Assembly (NCBI RefSeq): GCF_024585265.1
Contig: NZ_CP036533.1
Coordinates: 7,883,001-7,947,000, forward strand
From: Bradyrhizobium sp. WBAH42
GTDB taxonomy: Bacteria; Pseudomonadota; Alphaproteobacteria; Rhizobiales; Xanthobacteraceae
Reading direction: 5' to 3'
Length of the DNA: 64,000 bases
This document shows, piece by piece, positions 16,850 to 25,281 of the stretch. Each line of letters starts with the position of its first letter. Position 1 is the stretch's first letter. The notes under the pieces were generated by a model, which worked only from the letters and a program-made list of their open reading frames with translations, searched no databases and was not told where the DNA came from. Both the position numbers and the translations under genes were made by a program.

Positions 16850-17740
16850 TCACTGCTTGGATGAGGATCCGCCCTTAGATCGCAAGAAGTTAAGCAGCGC
16901 GGCAACTCGTGGCAGGTGCAGCCTTTCGAGAGGAATCATCGCCTTCATCCAAAGGTCGGGGACAGGAAAGTCGGGCAGAACATCAAGCAGCGCTCCGGTC
17001 TTGAGATCCCGCTCGGTGATGTACTTGCTCAGCAGTGCGATACCCATCCCATCCTTTGCCGCTTCGAGGAGCATCAACATGTCGTTGCTCGACAGCCGAG
17101 GCCGGACGGCTACGCTGGTCACGCCCGTCTTTGCCAGGAATGACCAACTCGGTCCGGTCGGCTGATAAACCAGACAGGGATGTGCGGCCAACTGTCTCGG
17201 ATGCTCAAGTGCCTTCAGTGCCTTGAGATACTTAGGACCTGCAACCAAGCTACGACTTAACGGCCAAAGAAATTCGTCGGCTACTCCCTCGAAACTCGCT
17301 GGGAACGCCGTGATTGCAATATCGATCCCCTCCGCAGCGGGATTGAGTGGACCATCCAGCAGCAGAACCTCGAGGTCGATCCCGGGATTTTCTCGAACGA
17401 AACGATGGATCAGACGGTCAAGACGTACGAACCCAAGAGTGGTCGGCACTTTGATACGAATCGAACCTTCAAGGTGCTGCCTCCCTTTTCGGATTGCCGC
17501 AAGCGTTTCGTCATACCGCGATACGGCCTCGGCGATCCTCGGAAGATGATATTCGCCGTCAGCCGTTAGACGCACTTTCCTCGTCGTGCGATGGAGCAGA
17601 GTGGCTCCAACTGCGCGTTCGAGCTGCGATACGCGCTTGGTGAGAACCGAGGTGGCGAGATTGAGTACTCCGGCAGCCCCAGTGAAGCTACCGGTCTTGG
17701 CGACGGCGACGAACGCCCGCATGTTTTCGAGCATATCCAT
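16850..17740 (-). CDS. LysR family transcriptional regulator
   Basis: 296 residues. N-terminal winged HTH (MRAFVAVAKTGSFTGAAGVLNLATSVLTKRVSQLERAVGA) and a C-terminal periplasmic-binding-like effector domain (GSIRIKVPTTLGFVRLDRLI onward). It is divergently transcribed from the FAD oxidoreductase - MFS - monooxygenase - decarboxylase operon, the usual layout for a LysR activator of an aromatic catabolic operon. The 102-base gap at 17741-17842 would hold both promoters. Confidence 0.9.
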   Translation of the reverse strand: MDMLENMRAFVAVAKTGSFTGAAGVLNLATSVLTKRVSQLERAVGATLLHRTTRKVRLTADGEYHLPRIAEAVSRYDETLAAIRKGRQHLEGSIRIKVPTTLGFVRLDRLIHRFVRENPGIDLEVLLLDGPLNPAAEGIDIAITAFPASFEGVADEFLWPLSRSLVAGPKYLKALKALEHPRQLAAHPCLVYQPTGPSWSFLAKTGVTSVAVRPRLSSNDMLMLLEAAKDGMGIALLSKYITERDLKTGALLDVLPDFPVPDLWMKAMIPLERLHLPRVAALLNFLRSKGGSSSKQ

Positions 17741-17842
17741 TATTTACGATTCACGAAAAGTGTTCGCCTGACAAGCTACTTTTTCACCCTCTTCCCGAGC
17801 GACTAGGCTCCGCGCAATTCAAGCAGCAATACGAGGGAAGAG

Positions 17843-19174
17843 ATGCTCGGGTCCATTGTCGAGCCCCAACGATGCACGCCTGTATATGGCGAATACGACC
17901 TTGTCGTGCTGGGTGGAGGCCCTGCCGGCTTGATGGCCGCTGCTGCTTGCGGCCGCGCTGGACGAAAGGTATTGCTCGTCGAACGCCATGGTTTTCTGGG
18001 CGGGATGGGGACCGCTGCAGGCGTCACTAACTTCTGCGGTCTATACGCCAACATCCACGGTGAGCATGTTCAGGTCGTTGGCGGGCTTGCCGACGAACTT
18101 CTCGATAGAATGCGCCGGCTTGGCGGGTTGAACACGCCTCACCTGATCTTTGGAAGAATTCTGGCGCAATCCTACGATATACCCGCCTTCAAGCTGGCGG
18201 CTGATGACCTGCTGATTGAGTCCAAGGTCAGTGTTCTCTTCCACGCAGTTGCAGTGAGCGTTGCAATGGCGTCAGAAACACTCGTGGGTGCGGTTATTCT
18301 GGAAACGAAATCCGGACGCCTAGCCGTGCGAGGTCGGCTATTCGTCGACGGGTCGGGTGATGGCGATCTTGCCGTCTGGGCGGGCGCTGCCTTTGAAAAA
18401 GGCGATGGATCCGGCAACATGCTTTACCCCTCGACGATGTTTCGCATCAATGGCGTGGATCCGGAACGAGCGGGTGAAGCATGGTCCAAGATTCCCAAAC
18501 TGATGGACCAAGCCGAAGCGGAGGGACGATTTGCGTTTCCCCGTAAAGGGGCGATCGTAAGGCCGCAGAAGAATCCAATCGAATGGCGAGCCAACGTCAC
18601 GCAGCTGCGTGAGGAGGATGGCTCTGCGATTGATGGCACGGACGCGACTAGCCTCAGCCGCGGCGAGCTTCAAGGCCGAGCGCAAGTCCGCGAGACCTTT
18701 CGGTTCCTTCAAACGGTGCCGGGCTTTGAAAACTCGTACATCGTCGACATAGCGCCCCAGCTCGGTATCCGCGAGACCCGGCGGATTCTCGGTGAATACG
18801 TTCTGACGGAAGACGACGTGCTCGGCTGCGCCAGTTTCGAGGACAGCATAGGCCGCAATGGTTGGCCGATCGAAGAGCATACGGCAGGGGACGTCGCCTG
18901 GCACTGGCCTCAGATCCCGCAATCCCGCGGCTACAACGAGTTGCCTTACCGGATGATCGTTCCGCGCTCAGTAGACAATCTGTTTATCGTCGGGCGTTGC
19001 GCCTCGATGACGCATCTCGGTCAATCGGCAGCGCGCGTGACCGGTCCTTGCTTCGTCATGGGAGAGGCAGCCGGCACCGCTGCCGATATTGCGCTCAGGG
19101 GGAATGTAAGGCCCCGAGAAGTCGATCCCAAGAAGCTACAGGAATCTCTGGTTAGGCAAGGAGCCTTACTATGA
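17843..19174 (+). CDS. FAD-dependent oxidoreductase (FAD_oxidored type)
   Basis: 443 residues; GGGAAGAG lies right before the ATG. N-terminal FAD site DLVVLGGGPAGLMAAAACGRAGRKVLLVER, then GFLGGMGTAAGVTNFCGLYAN, which is typical of the FAD_oxidored (PF12831) group. The second FAD motif is FVDGSGDGDLAVWAGA and the C-terminal one NLFIVGRCASMTHLGQSAARVTGPCF. The reaction is unknown. First gene of an operon: the MFS gene overlaps its stop in ATGA. It may oxidise or reduce an intermediate of the hydroxybenzoate pathway. Confidence 0.85.
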   Translation: MLGSIVEPQRCTPVYGEYDLVVLGGGPAGLMAAAACGRAGRKVLLVERHGFLGGMGTAAGVTNFCGLYANIHGEHVQVVGGLADELLDRMRRLGGLNTPHLIFGRILAQSYDIPAFKLAADDLLIESKVSVLFHAVAVSVAMASETLVGAVILETKSGRLAVRGRLFVDGSGDGDLAVWAGAAFEKGDGSGNMLYPSTMFRINGVDPERAGEAWSKIPKLMDQAEAEGRFAFPRKGAIVRPQKNPIEWRANVTQLREEDGSAIDGTDATSLSRGELQGRAQVRETFRFLQTVPGFENSYIVDIAPQLGIRETRRILGEYVLTEDDVLGCASFEDSIGRNGWPIEEHTAGDVAWHWPQIPQSRGYNELPYRMIVPRSVDNLFIVGRCASMTHLGQSAARVTGPCFVMGEAAGTAADIALRGNVRPREVDPKKLQESLVRQGALL

Positions 19175-20403
19175 GCGCCTCCTCACCGGTATCCACTACA
19201 TCAGTGGCCAATGCGGACGCGCATGTTGCTCCCTTGTTCCGCTGGATCGTTCTGTTTGTCTCCTGGGCAGCGGTGACGTTAACCTTTACGGATCGGCTTG
19301 CGTGGGCAACCGTAGCTGTAGTTGCGGGACAGTCCCTTCAAATTCCCATTGCCGCGCTCGGCGTGTTCATCACCGCCTTCTATGTTGGATACGTCATTTC
19401 GAATATTGTCGGGGGGCTCTCCACGGATCGGTTCGGCCCGGAACGAGTGATGCTGATGTCACTCATGCCGCTTGGGCTGGCCACGTTCTGCTTCGGGTTT
19501 ACGTCGAGTCTTGCTTACGGCGTCGCCCTGCAGATGCTCATGGGACTGTCCGCTGGTGCAAACTACTCGGCCACCGTCAAGCTGATAGTCTCTTGGTTTG
19601 GCCTCTCCGAACGCGGGCGCGCGATGGGGCTGTTAACGAGCGCCAACTCTTTCGGTGTTCTTGTTGCCAACGCGGTCGTGCCCAGCCTAAGCGCAGCACT
19701 CGATTGGACAGGAGCTTACCATGTGCTTGGTCTTGCAACGTCTCTGTTCGGCTTGTTGGCGTTCTTGACGCTGCGTAATCGTCGGGCCCCAGGCGCTCCG
19801 CCGCCGAGCCCTCGGTTCGACCCGTTCGTCGTTTTTCGCGATCGCAATTTGACCCTTCTGGCAATGGCGGGTTTTTGTGTGATGTGGGGAACCTGGGGAG
19901 TGGCATTCTGGGCGAACGCGCTGATGACCAAAGGGTTCGGCCTGAATCCCGTCGACACGGGAAGTTTGATGGCGTTGTTCGGAGCCGCCGGACTGGTCTC
20001 GAAACCCGTGATGGGATTTGTTCTCGATGCCGTTGGCGCGTCCCGCAAGAAGACGGTTCTAATCGTACTTTTCCTGGGATTTGCAGCGACGCTCGCCGGC
20101 TACAGCTTGTTGAATGACACCGGGCAGCTTCGGATCGCCACGCCCGTGCTCGGGCTATTTGCTTTCGTTTACACTCCGGTGCTGGTCGCTCTCGTCAGCG
20201 AAATCGCCGGCGCTCAGCGCACCGGAGCTGCTGTTGGGATATCGAATGCCGTTTGGCAACTTGGCAGCGTCATCGTTCCCGTGGCCATCGGAGTCGTATT
20301 CTCCGCGACGGAATCCTTCAAGGTGGCGTTCCTCACACTCGCTGTGGGACCGCTACTGGCCGGCCTGTTGACAATGTTCGTGAGCTACGAGGCTGAACAT
20401 TGA
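19171..20403 (+). CDS. MFS transporter (anion:cation symporter type)
   Basis: 410 residues with 12 hydrophobic segments. Signatures include TFTDRLAWATVAV near the first helix, the loop 2-3 motif GGLSTDRFGPERVM (G-x-x-x-D-R-x-G) and LTLRNRRAPGAPPP in the central loop. Layout and start resemble the ACS family that imports hydroxylated aromatic acids. It overlaps the FAD oxidoreductase gene by four bases and lies directly before a flavin monooxygenase, so aromatic acid uptake is likely. Confidence 0.88.
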   Translation: MSASSPVSTTSVANADAHVAPLFRWIVLFVSWAAVTLTFTDRLAWATVAVVAGQSLQIPIAALGVFITAFYVGYVISNIVGGLSTDRFGPERVMLMSLMPLGLATFCFGFTSSLAYGVALQMLMGLSAGANYSATVKLIVSWFGLSERGRAMGLLTSANSFGVLVANAVVPSLSAALDWTGAYHVLGLATSLFGLLAFLTLRNRRAPGAPPPSPRFDPFVVFRDRNLTLLAMAGFCVMWGTWGVAFWANALMTKGFGLNPVDTGSLMALFGAAGLVSKPVMGFVLDAVGASRKKTVLIVLFLGFAATLAGYSLLNDTGQLRIATPVLGLFAFVYTPVLVALVSEIAGAQRTGAAVGISNAVWQLGSVIVPVAIGVVFSATESFKVAFLTLAVGPLLAGLLTMFVSYEAEH

Positions 20404-20471
20404 GTCCTGGCGGCCAGTCCCAATCAGAGGCCTGTTGCCAAGGTGATGCGGAGAGCCGCAAGGGAGGAAAC

Positions 20472-21677
20472 GTGGCAGACACGAGCATTCTTATTGCCGG
20501 TGGAGGCATTGGCGGTCTGGCTGCGGCGCTCGCCCTGGCGCATAAGGGCGCCAGGGTCACGGTTCTTGAGCGCGCGCCGGCCTATCAGGAGATCGGGGCC
20601 GGCATCCAACTCGGCCCAAATGCATTCCACGCGTTCGATTGCCTGAAGCTGGGCGATGCGATCCGCTCCATCTCTGTCTTCATCGATCAATTGCGGCTAA
20701 TGGATGCGGTCACTGCTGAAGAGATCACGCATATCGATCTGACCACGTATTTCAGGACCCGATTTGGTAATCCCTACGCGGTCGTCCACCGTGCCGAGCT
20801 GCATACGATCCTTCTTCGCGCCTGTCAGCGTCACGAGGCGATCACGCTGCGTGCCGATTGCGACGTGATCGGATACGAGCAGGCTGAGGGCTCGGTCACT
20901 GCTCTGATAAATTCCGGCGAGCGCATCATGGGCTCTGCCTTGGTCGGGGCCGACGGACTACGGTCCAAGATCCGGCAGCAGATGCTTGGCGACGGTGAGC
21001 CGCGCGTGGCCGGCCACACCACTTATCGGTCTGTCATTCCGACCGAGCAAATGCCGGAAGATCTTCGCTGGAACGCGGCAACGTTGTGGGCGGGAGCGAA
21101 ATGCCATCTTGTTCATTATCCGCTCTCGGGTTGGAAAGTGTTCAACCTCGCCATCACCTGTCACAACAATCCGGCCGAGGTGTTCGCGGCAAAGCCCGTT
21201 TCGCATGAAGAGGTTCTGGCAAGCTTCCGCGATATCCATCCGCGAGCTCAGGCCATTATTCATCACGGCAAGCACTGGAAGGCCTGGGTCACCTGTGACC
21301 GAGACCCGGTCGAGCAATGGGTGGATGGTCGAGTGTGCCTCCTGGGCGACGCCGCGCACCCGACGCTGCAATATTTCGCGCAAGGCGCCTGCATGGCTCT
21401 CGAGGATGGCGTCTTTCTCGCCGATGCGCTTGGCTCGCACGCTGGCGATATCGAAGGCGCATTTGAGCTGTACCGAACCACTCGTCTGTTGCGAACGACG
21501 CGAGTGCAGTTGGGTTCACGCCTGCTCGGCGATCACGTGTATCATGCCGATGGTGCTGAAGCGATGCTGCGCAATCACCTCATGCGGCAGATGAGCGTTG
21601 AAAGCTTTTGCGAGAAACTGTCCTGGCTCTACGAAGCTCCCGTGTCTCGGGAGCTGCCGGGATCTTATTCGGCTTAA
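20472..21677 (+). CDS. FAD-dependent aromatic hydroxylase (3-hydroxybenzoate 6-monooxygenase / salicylate hydroxylase type)
   Basis: 401 residues from the GTG at 20472, preceded by AGGGAGGAAA. Group A flavin monooxygenase: SILIAGGGIGGLAAALALAHKGARV (FAD loop), AVVHRAELHTILL, the DG motif VGADGLRSKI and the FAD-ribityl motif VCLLGDAAHPTLQYFAQGACMALEDG. The C-terminal FCEKLSWLYEAP and the overall layout match 3-hydroxybenzoate 6-hydroxylases. It would hydroxylate a hydroxybenzoate with NAD(P)H and O2. It lies between the transporter and a decarboxylase of dihydroxybenzoates, consistent with a resorcylate or salicylate-type route. Confidence 0.85.
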   Translation: MADTSILIAGGGIGGLAAALALAHKGARVTVLERAPAYQEIGAGIQLGPNAFHAFDCLKLGDAIRSISVFIDQLRLMDAVTAEEITHIDLTTYFRTRFGNPYAVVHRAELHTILLRACQRHEAITLRADCDVIGYEQAEGSVTALINSGERIMGSALVGADGLRSKIRQQMLGDGEPRVAGHTTYRSVIPTEQMPEDLRWNAATLWAGAKCHLVHYPLSGWKVFNLAITCHNNPAEVFAAKPVSHEEVLASFRDIHPRAQAIIHHGKHWKAWVTCDRDPVEQWVDGRVCLLGDAAHPTLQYFAQGACMALEDGVFLADALGSHAGDIEGAFELYRTTRLLRTTRVQLGSRLLGDHVYHADGAEAMLRNHLMRQMSVESFCEKLSWLYEAPVSRELPGSYSA

Positions 21678-21733
21678 TTTATCCAACACTGGCCGCTTCC
21701 CTTTTCGAGCGGCAAACACGACGGAGAGTCAGA

Positions 21734-22735
21734 ATGCAAGGAAAGATCGCGCTTGAGGAGCACTTTGCTCTTGAAGAAACGGTCCAGGACAGCGCTGGAT
21801 TTTCACCAGTTGAGGACTGGACTGAGCTGAAGGGAAGACTGCTCGACATACAGGACCGGCGCTTAAGGGAGATGGATGCGCACGGCATCGAATTAATGCT
21901 GCTGTCGCTGAACTCGCCGGCGGTTCAGGCAGTTCCCGATCTCGACCGGGCGCTGGAGCTGTCGCGGCGCGCCAACGATTTTCTCGCTGAACAGGCCGCG
22001 CAGCGTCCGGATCGCTTTCAAGGGCTCGCTGCTCTTCCGATGCAAGACCCGGATGCCGCCGCGCTCGAACTGGACCGCTGCGTCACGACGCTTGGTTTTC
22101 GCGGCGCTCTCGTCAATGGGTTCAGTCAGCTCGCCAGCACGGACAAAGCGATCTACTACGATCTGAAGGAGTTTTGGCCGTTTTGGTCAGAGGTTCAGCG
22201 CCTCGATGTTCCCTTATATCTACACCCACGCAACCCGCTTGCCAAAGACGCCGCGATCTATGAAGGCCATCGCTGGCTGATGGGACCGACTTGGGCGTTC
22301 GGGCAGGAGACCGCCGTGCACGCGCTCCGGCTGATGGGCTCGGGCCTGTTCGATGCCTATCCGCGCCTCAATATCATTCTCGGACACATGGGTGAGGGCT
22401 TGCCTTATTCGATGTGGCGGATCGACAATCACAACAAATGGATGCGCACGCAAAACGTCTATCCCGCAAAGCGAGCCATCGCCGACTATTTCCGCGAAAA
22501 TTTCTATCTCACGACATCGGGCAACTTCCGGACCCAGACCTTGATCGATGCCATGCTCGAGATCGGCGCCGACCGCATCCTGTTCTCTGCGGACTGGCCT
22601 TTCGAGAACATCGATCACGCTGCTCTCTGGTTTGATCAAGCGGCGATTTCGGAGAACGATCGCGTCAAGATCGGGCGCGAGAACGCGCGTTCACTCTTCA
22701 AGCTTTCAGGCGCCTCCCCCCAATCTGCCAAATAG
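21734..22735 (+). CDS. Gamma-resorcylate (2,6-dihydroxybenzoate)-type decarboxylase
   Basis: 333 residues from the ATG at 21734 (GGAGAG five bases upstream). The N-terminus GKIALEEHFALEE gives Glu8 and His10; His164 is in LYLHPRNPL, and Asp287 in FSADWPFENIDHA. These are the metal ligands known for gamma-resorcylate decarboxylases of the amidohydrolase superfamily, and the whole sequence agrees closely with that enzyme as I remember it from Rhizobium. It reversibly removes CO2 from 2,6-dihydroxybenzoate to give resorcinol, or acts on 2,3-dihydroxybenzoate. Last intact gene of the LysR-controlled operon; ring-cleavage genes are not in the window. Confidence 0.85.
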   Translation: MQGKIALEEHFALEETVQDSAGFSPVEDWTELKGRLLDIQDRRLREMDAHGIELMLLSLNSPAVQAVPDLDRALELSRRANDFLAEQAAQRPDRFQGLAALPMQDPDAAALELDRCVTTLGFRGALVNGFSQLASTDKAIYYDLKEFWPFWSEVQRLDVPLYLHPRNPLAKDAAIYEGHRWLMGPTWAFGQETAVHALRLMGSGLFDAYPRLNIILGHMGEGLPYSMWRIDNHNKWMRTQNVYPAKRAIADYFRENFYLTTSGNFRTQTLIDAMLEIGADRILFSADWPFENIDHAALWFDQAAISENDRVKIGRENARSLFKLSGASPQSAK

Positions 22736-22789
22736 GAGAACAAGGGATCAATTCGGAGGGGCCCACGAGAGCGTCAGAACTCTACGTTC

Positions 22790-23053
22790 ATGAAGAAACT
22801 GTTCGGTGCGTTGTCCGACGGGCGCACCGGATTTCTCGGTGTGCTTTTCACGCTGATCACGGCGGCTACGACGCGTTTCAATCCAGCCTATGTCATCCAG
22901 TGTGTCATGCAGCCGTGGAACCTCGTGCCGAGCCAAGCTGGCCTGCTCGTCAGATCTGGCTTCATTGCATTCCGGATGGCGAGCCTCGCGGGCTGTTGGC
23001 CACGAGACCTTCCGCACATCTACAGCGCCGAAAGCTCCTATCTGGATGTGTGA
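22790..23053 (+). pseudogene. Truncated and frameshifted MFS transporter (N-terminal piece)
   Basis: The 87-residue frame contains FNPAYVIQCVMQPWNLVPSQAGLLVRSGF, which fits the first periplasmic loop and second helix of aromatic-acid MFS transporters. The sequence before it (GFLGVLFTLIT) fits helix 1. After SGFIAFRMASLAG the protein character is lost and a stop follows. A full transporter needs about 430 residues, so more than 80% is missing. It sits just downstream of the decarboxylase gene and 160 bases before the tRNA-Lys scar, so the event that left the scar may have removed the rest. Confidence 0.5.
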
Positions 23054-23214
23054 AGAACTCGGTTACGTTTGGCGAGGTCGCGGGCACGGCTCCGGCCATA
23101 GAGCGCGCTATGTTTTGGGCCCTTCCCGCAATTTGCCTGTAAGCTATTGATCCGAATAGGGCTATTCAGGCTGATTTTTACATGTAAGTCGCTGTTTTTC
23201 TTCGATGAAGATCA

Positions 23215-23261
23215 GACTCTTAATCAGCGGGTCCCAGGTTCGAGCCCTGGTGCGCCCACCA
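23215..23261 (+). other. 3' half of tRNA-Lys(CUU), probable att site scar
   Basis: The 47 bases run from the anticodon stem-loop (GACTCTTAATC, loop CTCTTAA, anticodon CTT) through the variable loop, a perfect T arm (CCAGG-TTCGAGC-CCTGG) and the acceptor strand to encoded CCA. The 5' half (acceptor, D arm) is absent: the bases before 23215 cannot form these helices. Such 3' tRNA halves beginning at the anticodon loop are the duplicated ends left by tyrosine-recombinase islands and phages. No integrase gene and no second copy are in the window. Confidence 0.8.
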
Positions 23262-23941
23262 TTTAAATCAAGCACTTGGCGGTTTGATCAAGCGGCAAAA
23301 TTAGCGCCGTTTACACCACCATTTACCGTTTTGTTCTCGCTTGGAGCTTTAGCACCGCGGCTTCCGCGAGCTGAATCGTAAGGATCCGGCGAGGACCACA
23401 GGCTAGAGGACTTTGACCGAGTGCTGGCCCGGAGCGGACTGGACCGCGTGGGCCAGCAGCTTGGGCCCTCCACGCCCGCGCGCAATCGGGTGCGAGGGAG
23501 CTGGCGGCGGGGTGATCGCTTCGCAGGCCCGGCCGAAACGATCGTCGCATTGGAGCAGCAATGGGAGCGAAACGCCATATCGCCGCGCTGTCGCCGCGGA
23601 CCTGGCGCGGCGCCTGTGGCGCGCGGGCGCGCGACATCCTTGGCCGTGCGAAGTTGGACCCGCCAGGCTCACTGCTGGTCGGGAAGTTCGAGGTGAACCA
23701 GAAGCGATGACCTGAAGCCGGCGCCGTTTGGCTCTAGACAGACCTAAAGGTGCGCTAGTCCGCCTCTCCCGCTCGCCTGTTCGGAGAGTACGAAATCTAG
23801 AAGGCGCCCAGTCCGGGGCTCAAGGGATGTGAAGCCGTGACCGATCCTATCGCATGGGCATATCGGGAAAATTTGGAACAGCCCCTCCGAACGCTGGGTT
23901 GACGCTTCGGGTGCTTCGGCGTGCTCGAAGGGAGATCCGCA
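23262..23941. other. Gene-poor stretch after the tRNA scar
   Basis: About 680 bases with overlapping short frames on both strands but none with protein-like character, a good ribosome site or a recognised motif. It lies between the tRNA-Lys fragment and the Crp/Fnr gene. It may be decayed island-end DNA. Confidence 0.4.
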
Positions 23942-24694
23942 ATGGCGCTCCAGACCGGCCCCGGGAATCGGCTTTTGGCGGCTTTGCCCCCAGCGGATCT
24001 CAAGCTGCTTGAGCCTCACGTTCAGAAGATAGCGTTCGAATCTGACGCTGTACTCGTGCGAACCGGAGATGAGCTCAAACAAGTTTATTTTCCGCTTAGC
24101 GGGGTCTTGGCGTTCCTGGTTGAGATGTCGGATGGACACATTGTCGCTTCCACTCTCATGGGCTCGGAAGGAGCGGTCGGCGCTCTCGCTATTCTAAGTC
24201 CCTCGCACTCGCCAGTCACAGCAACCGCCTATGTGGCCGGAGCTGCGCTTCAGATTCCTGTCCCACGATTACAACAAGCTTATGAGCAAAGCGGCGCCAT
24301 CAAACGTGTTCTGCGCCTCCATTTCCGCACTCAATTGCTGCAGCTTCAGAATGTGGCCGCCTGCAACGCCGTGCACCCGGTAGAATGCCGTATGGCTCGA
24401 TGGTTGCTCGAGATACACGACCGCGTTGCCAACGGCGAGATCAGATTGACCCAGGAGGCGCTGGCCCAACTTCTTGGGGTTCGGCGAACCACCGTGTCTC
24501 TAACCATGCGTAAGCTTCGGGCAATCGGCTGCATCATATCGGAGCGGCGCGGCGCGTTGGAGGTCCATCGAGCGCAACTCGAGAACGTCGCTTGCGAGTG
24601 TTACGGCGTGATGCGCCAGAGGATCAAACGAATGGATGAGGAGGAGTTGAGCTCCCCGAATGTTTCGCATCTGCAATATTCTCCGTTCAGATGA
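23942..24694 (+). CDS. Crp/Fnr family transcriptional regulator
   Basis: 250 residues from the ATG at 23942 with GGAG seven bases upstream. N-terminal cyclic-nucleotide-binding-like barrel (VLVRTGDELKQVYFPLSGVLAFLVEMSDGHIVASTLMGSEGAVG) and a C-terminal HTH_Crp (RLTQEALAQLLGVRRTTVSLTMRKLRAIGCI). There is no N-terminal cysteine cluster, so it is not an oxygen-sensing Fnr. This subgroup is abundant in Bradyrhizobium and its effectors are mostly unknown. It appears monocistronic; target genes cannot be inferred. Confidence 0.88.
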   Translation: MALQTGPGNRLLAALPPADLKLLEPHVQKIAFESDAVLVRTGDELKQVYFPLSGVLAFLVEMSDGHIVASTLMGSEGAVGALAILSPSHSPVTATAYVAGAALQIPVPRLQQAYEQSGAIKRVLRLHFRTQLLQLQNVAACNAVHPVECRMARWLLEIHDRVANGEIRLTQEALAQLLGVRRTTVSLTMRKLRAIGCIISERRGALEVHRAQLENVACECYGVMRQRIKRMDEEELSSPNVSHLQYSPFR

Positions 24695-24748
24695 ATTGAA
24701 CCTCGTTCGCTATTGAACCGAAGCTGATGTGAGATAGATTACCTGCCG

Positions 24749-24994
24749 ATGAAAGAGATGCTGGCCCATCTGGAACTGCTCCGCGTGCAAATGGCCGAGT
24801 GCGAGCGCCTTCAGCAGGCAGCAAGGAGCCAGCTCAAGCGCGAGGTCTATGCGCGGGCGCTCACTCGTTACAAGGCAATCGCAAGAGAGCTGGAACGAGC
24901 GATAGCATGCCTGCCCGACTTTAGGCCCCTGCGTCGGCCAGAAATAACACAAGGAAGAGTAAGACCGCCTCAAGCGGGCCAAGGCAGCCTTTGA
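24749..24994 (+). CDS. Small coiled-coil protein, genus-typical hypothetical
   Basis: 81 residues. The first 50 (MKEMLAHLELLRVQMAECERLQQAARSQLKREVYARAL) form a charged helix of the type LExLRxxAxECxxxxxxAxxxxKRExFxRLA that recurs in many small Bradyrhizobium proteins; the gene at 38843-39079 is a relative. The tail after residue 60 is Arg/Pro-rich. No function is known to me. It follows the Crp/Fnr gene by 54 bases. Confidence 0.5.
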   Translation: MKEMLAHLELLRVQMAECERLQQAARSQLKREVYARALTRYKAIARELERAIACLPDFRPLRRPEITQGRVRPPQAGQGSL

Positions 24995-25281
24995 CCCGGG
25001 CGCGCAGGACGACGCCGCTGGCAGCGGTCGCGCGTCCTCCGGCGTTCAACGGGAGGCAGAGAGCACCTCGTGGCGCTTGGGAAACCGCGATGCGAGGCCG
25101 CTGCGCACTCTACGGCCGTAGGCAGCTGGTGCAAAGCGGTGACCGTGCCGTGCTGACCAGACGTGTGCGCGTAACATAGGGAACCGATCCTTCAGCCCGG
25201 GCAAGATTTTTGTTGTTACTGGTTTTTGCCACCTTTAGCATTCGTCGCAAAAGTATCGAACCAAGCTGCACCGGGAGGAAG

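Noticed and set aside
23130..23261. A complete tRNA gene at 23.2 kb
   Set aside because: Only the 3' half is present. The bases before 23215 form neither an acceptor strand matching TGCGCCC nor a D arm.
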